DNA from: Deltaproteobacteria bacterium
GTDB lineage: Bacteria; Desulfobacterota; DSM-4660; Desulfatiglandales; Desulfatiglandaceae
Reading direction: 5' to 3'
Assembly (NCBI GenBank): GCA_018644785.1
Contig: JABGPV010000216.1
Span: 1 to 8,954, forward strand
DNA: 8,954 nt
Part shown: positions 5,866-8,954 of the stretch, one piece after another
Position numbering within the stretch: the first letter of the stretch is position 1
Layout of the letters: every line of letters starts with the position of its first letter
Notes under the pieces: generated by a model
What the model was told of the DNA's origin: nothing
Seen by the model: only the letters and a program-made list of their open reading frames with translations
Database searches by the model: none
Position numbers and translations under genes: made by a program

Positions 5866-8702
5866 ACCTGCAATCACCGCTTGATATTTTCGACAGTTCC
5901 GGCGCCGTCAAGCAGGCGGCCTCTCAAACATTTGAGTCGGCTGGAAAACTGATGCGAAACGGGAATCTTGAAACGGCTATGGAGCACTATTTCAAAGCCG
6001 CGTCACATATTACCGAATTATTGGGAGACCCGGAATGGGACCGGCTGCTCATTTCCATTTCATTGCGCTTGTCCGATCTATTTGCAAATGTCAGAAAAAG
6101 ACAAGACGAGGTCCTATTGATTCTACATCAAACACAGGAGGCCGCCGGGCGGCTCGGAGATGAACGAGACTTGACCTTGTTGAATCTTCATCTGGGACGC
6201 ATCTATAACATCCTTAATAAGCCACACGATGCAGTGGGCTTTTTCAATTCCGGCCTGGCCGCTGTAAAGAAGCTGGGGGATAATGACATCAAAATACAGT
6301 CAGCGGAATTTTTCGGGATTTTTCATTTTATTCATGGAAGGCCCAAAGAGGCACTGAAATATTTTGAGCAAGCCATGGCCTCCGCGGACATCTTTCCCGA
6401 AGGCCGATTGTTCAACCGCATGATTCCCATCATTTTGGGAAGTTGCGCTGCGTTTACAGCCCAGTTTAGCCGTGCTATCGGGGTGATGGATTCCAGCTGG
6501 CGCCGCGCCATTCTCAAATCGGACAACCTGTCGGCGCCCTTTTACAGGGCGCACCTGGGAAATGTTTTACTGATGGCGGGGAAAAAAGCGGAAGCTTTTA
6601 CTCAGCTTCAGGAGGCCCGGAAAGAGGCGTTAACCCGCAACAACGTGTACGCGCTTGTGTGGGCCCAAAGAGCTCTGGCCTACTATTACGCCCTGGAAGG
6701 CCGTCCCGAAGATTCCTACGAAGCCCTTCGGAAATGTTTAGCGGAAGCATCACGTTTGGGGCTGAAAAAGCCGCACTATGCACTTCCGTGGGTTCTTGAA
6801 TTGCTGTTTGAATACTATCAGAGAGGATATGACTCGCTCCCAGATTATGATTTCCACAAAGAGATGCAAACCGCCCTCAACGGCATCAATCTGCATCTTC
6901 GTGGGACTGCATTCCGCATCCTGGCGAAACAGACCGTGGCTGAAACTTGCGATGGAAATCTTAACAAAATCGAAAATCTGCTCGAAAAAAGCGTAGCTGA
7001 CCTTGAAGCTGCGCAGGTCCCCGTGGATTTGGCAAAAACCAGAGCGGAACTGGCAAAACTAAGGCTCCACCAGGGTTATCGAGAAGATGCCATCGAACTG
7101 GCATTGCAGGCTTGGGAGGGTTTGTCCATTTACGGATTAAAGTCCTTTCCTAAAGAATTGAGATCTCTGATATACGGCCGCAACAGCATCGCCAAAGGTC
7201 AAAAGATAGGCGACGACGTACTGAAGAGATGTATGGAGATGTTGGATGACTTGGTGCCGAGCGCAGACCTGGATGAATTGTTTTCCCGTCTTGTCGCGGT
7301 GACAAGCCGGTTTTTCGAGGCCGAACGGGGCGCCATATTCCTGGCAAGAGGCAATGGGCCCAAATCGCGTCTGACCCTGGGTGCAGCCCACAATCTAACC
7401 TCAAATGAAGTGGGAGAGGAAGGGTTCAGGGCCAATATGGCATATGTGCTCAAGGCCTACAAAAACAATCAGTCTTATAGTGTTAAACGACTCTCTTCCG
7501 GCGACGCAAAATCAGGACATCGGGCTACCGCCGTGCTTTGCATTCCAGTTGAAATACAAGGAGAAGTGCGGGGCGTATTGTATCATGACAACACCTACAG
7601 TGAGGGCATCTTCGAGTTCTCCAACAATACCCTCAAACGGATCGGCCATAGTTTGGGGACTTACGTCATTCGTATTCAAGCATACTGTAGGCAGATGGAA
7701 GAAAAGAATCTAGTGGCCCTTCGGGAAACCACGAACACCGAAGAGTTCAACAAAAAGGAAATCATAGGACGAAGCCGGGTTATGAGAGAGCTGATCAACC
7801 GAACAGACAAGGTTGCCAAATCCGATGCGCCGGTGTTGATCCTCGGGGAAACAGGCGTTGGGAAAGAGCTGTTGGCAAGAAGAGTGCATCGAATGAGTTC
7901 CCGCAAGATGGGACCCTTTGTGGCGGTCAACCTGTCCAGCATGCCGGAAACGCTTGTTGAGAGCGAGTTATTCGGCCACGAAAAAGGCGCCTTCACCGGC
8001 GCGAGCCACCAGAAACCGGGGCGTATGGAATTATCCCACAAGGGCACGCTTTTCATTGATGAAATTGGGGAGATTCCCACGTCCTTGCAGGTAAAGCTTT
8101 TACGAGTGCTGGAAGAAAAAGCATTTTTCAGGTTGGGGGGGGTCAAAAATATCAGTTCGAATTTTCGACTGGTGGCCGCCACAAACCGCAATCTGGTAAA
8201 AGAAGTGGAAAAGGGAAACTTCAGAGAAGACCTCTATTATCGTCTGAACGTTGTGCCCCTGATCGTTCCGCCATTGCGTAAGCGCGGCAATGACATGGTA
8301 TTATTGGCAGAGCACTTTCTTGGCAGATATTCAAAGAAATATCAGCAACCCTTTCCGAAACTCACATCGAAAAACCAAGCTTTTCTGAAAACATACCAAT
8401 GGCCCGGCAATGTGCGGGAGCTGCAAAACATCATCGAGCGAACCATGATCCTGGCGGATATTGACGATCTCGAACTCGTCATCCCTCAGTCCCCCAGGAA
8501 GCCTTCCGACGCGGGATCCCACATGCGCGATACCCTGTTAGCCGACATGCCCACGATGGATGAACTCCAACGTCGCTACATCAATTGCGTATTGAAAGAA
8601 ACCAACGGGAAAATGAGCGGCATGGGAGGAGCAACGGAAATATTAGGAATGAAACGGACAACACTCTATACGCGAATGAAAAAATTGGGTATTTCTCCGT
8701 AA
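5862..8702 (+). CDS. Sigma-54-dependent transcriptional activator: TPR-like region, GAF, AAA+, Fis-type HTH
   Basis: This 946-residue enhancer-binding protein should activate RNA polymerase carrying sigma-54. Residues about 15-465 are helical repeats of TPR type (for example NGNLETAMEHYFKAA, and GRPKEALKYFEQAMA). Residues about 470-615 look like a GAF sensor domain (LDELFSRLVAVTSRFFEAER through IPVEIQGEVRGVLYHDN). The AAA+ domain starts near 635: Walker A GETGVGKE 662-669, the sigma-54 contact loop GAFTGA 709-714 intact, Walker B GTLFIDE 728-734, then FREDLYYRLNV and WPGNVRELQNIIERT. A Fis-type helix-turn-helix ends the protein (ATEILGMKRTTLYTRMKKLG). There is no receiver domain, so control is likely by a ligand or protein partner rather than phosphorylation. 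It is divergent from the hydrolase/TRAP operon, whose upstream region has a -24/-12 promoter, making that operon its likely target. All motifs needed for activity are present. Confidence 0.93.
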   Translation: MNLQSPLDIFDSSGAVKQAASQTFESAGKLMRNGNLETAMEHYFKAASHITELLGDPEWDRLLISISLRLSDLFANVRKRQDEVLLILHQTQEAAGRLGDERDLTLLNLHLGRIYNILNKPHDAVGFFNSGLAAVKKLGDNDIKIQSAEFFGIFHFIHGRPKEALKYFEQAMASADIFPEGRLFNRMIPIILGSCAAFTAQFSRAIGVMDSSWRRAILKSDNLSAPFYRAHLGNVLLMAGKKAEAFTQLQEARKEALTRNNVYALVWAQRALAYYYALEGRPEDSYEALRKCLAEASRLGLKKPHYALPWVLELLFEYYQRGYDSLPDYDFHKEMQTALNGINLHLRGTAFRILAKQTVAETCDGNLNKIENLLEKSVADLEAAQVPVDLAKTRAELAKLRLHQGYREDAIELALQAWEGLSIYGLKSFPKELRSLIYGRNSIAKGQKIGDDVLKRCMEMLDDLVPSADLDELFSRLVAVTSRFFEAERGAIFLARGNGPKSRLTLGAAHNLTSNEVGEEGFRANMAYVLKAYKNNQSYSVKRLSSGDAKSGHRATAVLCIPVEIQGEVRGVLYHDNTYSEGIFEFSNNTLKRIGHSLGTYVIRIQAYCRQMEEKNLVALRETTNTEEFNKKEIIGRSRVMRELINRTDKVAKSDAPVLILGETGVGKELLARRVHRMSSRKMGPFVAVNLSSMPETLVESELFGHEKGAFTGASHQKPGRMELSHKGTLFIDEIGEIPTSLQVKLLRVLEEKAFFRLGGVKNISSNFRLVAATNRNLVKEVEKGNFREDLYYRLNVVPLIVPPLRKRGNDMVLLAEHFLGRYSKKYQQPFPKLTSKNQAFLKTYQWPGNVRELQNIIERTMILADIDDLELVIPQSPRKPSDAGSHMRDTLLADMPTMDELQRRYINCVLKETNGKMSGMGGATEILGMKRTTLYTRMKKLGISP

Positions 8703-8846
8703 GTGACATCTCTGACCCGCACATGGAAAGGCAGCCTTTTGAAAAAAACGGTCGGGGCGGAAGACGCCGCACGCGCCACCGCCCCACCGAGAGCATGGAA
8801 CGTCTTCGGACAAAGACGTCCCGAAGTATTTTGCGCTACTATGGAT
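8703..8846. other. Convergent intergenic region
   Basis: This stretch of 144 bases lies between the regulator stop and the stop of the convergent dehydrogenase. It is G+C-rich on the left and holds only a possible hairpin terminator at 8800-8832. The short frames crossing it in several directions show no recognisable protein. Confidence 0.6.
8800..8832 (+). terminator. Possible terminator of the regulator gene
   Basis: ACGTCTT (8800-8806) pairs perfectly with AAGACGT (8813-8819) across a 6-base loop. An alternative pairing is CTTCGG (8804-8809) with CCGAAG (8821-8826), which places the T-rich TATTTT (8827-8832) directly after the stem. The two folds are mutually exclusive and the T tract is short, so this is a weak candidate. 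Confidence 0.35.
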
Positions 8847-8954
8847 CTAATCCCATTTGCAGACCCAGCGGCCATGGATCTCCCTTTTTAACATCTTATC
8901 CGCCACATCATTGATCTCATCCAACGTAAAATAATTGCTGATCAATTTGTCCAA
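8847..8954 (-). CDS. C-terminal end of a zinc-type alcohol dehydrogenase (MDR superfamily), 5' part beyond window
   Basis: Read from the right edge, 35 codons followed by TAG (8847-8849) encode LDKLISNYFTLDEINDVADK and then MLKREIHGRWVCKWD. The pattern of a Leu-rich helix, then F-x-L-(D/E)-E-I-N, then a 10-12 residue helix and a G-R-x-V strand is the usual C-terminus of medium-chain zinc-dependent alcohol dehydrogenases. Only this tail is visible, so the catalytic zinc ligands and cofactor site cannot be checked and the substrate cannot be named. The gene is convergent with the regulator and may have no link to the hydrolase/TRAP operon. Confidence 0.65.
   Translation of the reverse strand: MDKLISNYFTLDEINDVADKMLKREIHGRWVCKWD

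Noticed and set aside
5653..5877. 74-residue minus-strand frame in the divergent region
   Set aside because: It lies over the regulator promoter and leader, has no clear ribosome binding site and shows no recognisable domain.
8135..8142. Run of eight G in the regulator gene as a phase-variation tract
   Set aside because: The run encodes Leu-Gly-Gly-Val in an intact AAA+ frame; a single homopolymer in one sequence gives no evidence of switching. The seven-G run near 1534-1540 in dctQM is likewise in frame.
7676..8191. 171-residue minus-strand frame inside the regulator gene
   Set aside because: It overlaps the AAA+ domain codon for codon on the other strand, where the motifs are unmistakable; it is a shadow frame.
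1..8954. Mobile element or phage explanation for the duplication
   Set aside because: No transposase, integrase, terminal inverted repeats or target-site duplications were seen around either hydrolase copy.

Overview
The window looks like an accessory metabolic island from an anaerobic, probably sulfate-reducing-type Desulfobacterota bacterium. This placement is an inference from three things: a fused DctQM TRAP transporter, a large TPR-GAF sigma-54 activator, and intermediate base composition. No rRNA or other phylogenetic marker is present. I see no tRNA, rRNA, CRISPR array, transposase or integrase.

Layout. Four genes lie head to tail on the minus strand, in transcription order: alkaline-phosphatase/sulfatase-fold hydrolase copy 2 (5493 to 3949), TRAP substrate-binding protein DctP (3848 to 2763), fused TRAP permease DctQM (2649 to 685), and hydrolase copy 1 (584 to beyond the left edge). 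Gaps are 100-113 bases, each gene has its own good ribosome binding site, and no convincing terminator separates them, so they probably form one operon. A 946-residue sigma-54-dependent regulator (5862-8702, plus strand) diverges from the operon across a 368-base region. That region holds a -24/-12 type promoter facing the operon (5575-5590), clustered repeat and dyad motifs at a distance suited to enhancer binding (5665-5714), and a sigma-70-like promoter facing the regulator (5708-5736). The last bases (8847-8954, minus strand) encode the C-terminal end of what looks like a zinc-type alcohol dehydrogenase, convergent with the regulator.

How it may work. The likely reading is a substrate-induced uptake-and-hydrolysis system. 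DctP captures a small anionic compound in the periplasm, DctQM imports it, and two nearly identical hydrolases without signal peptides act on it in the cytoplasm. The regulator, which has no receiver domain and so probably senses a ligand through its GAF/TPR part, would switch the operon on. Two details set it apart from a textbook sulfatase/TRAP locus. Both hydrolases carry Thr where sulfatases carry the Cys/Ser that becomes formylglycine, and the DctP protein has Ala where the family usually has its carboxylate-clamping Arg. The substrate is therefore open and may be neither a classical sulfate ester nor a simple carboxylate.
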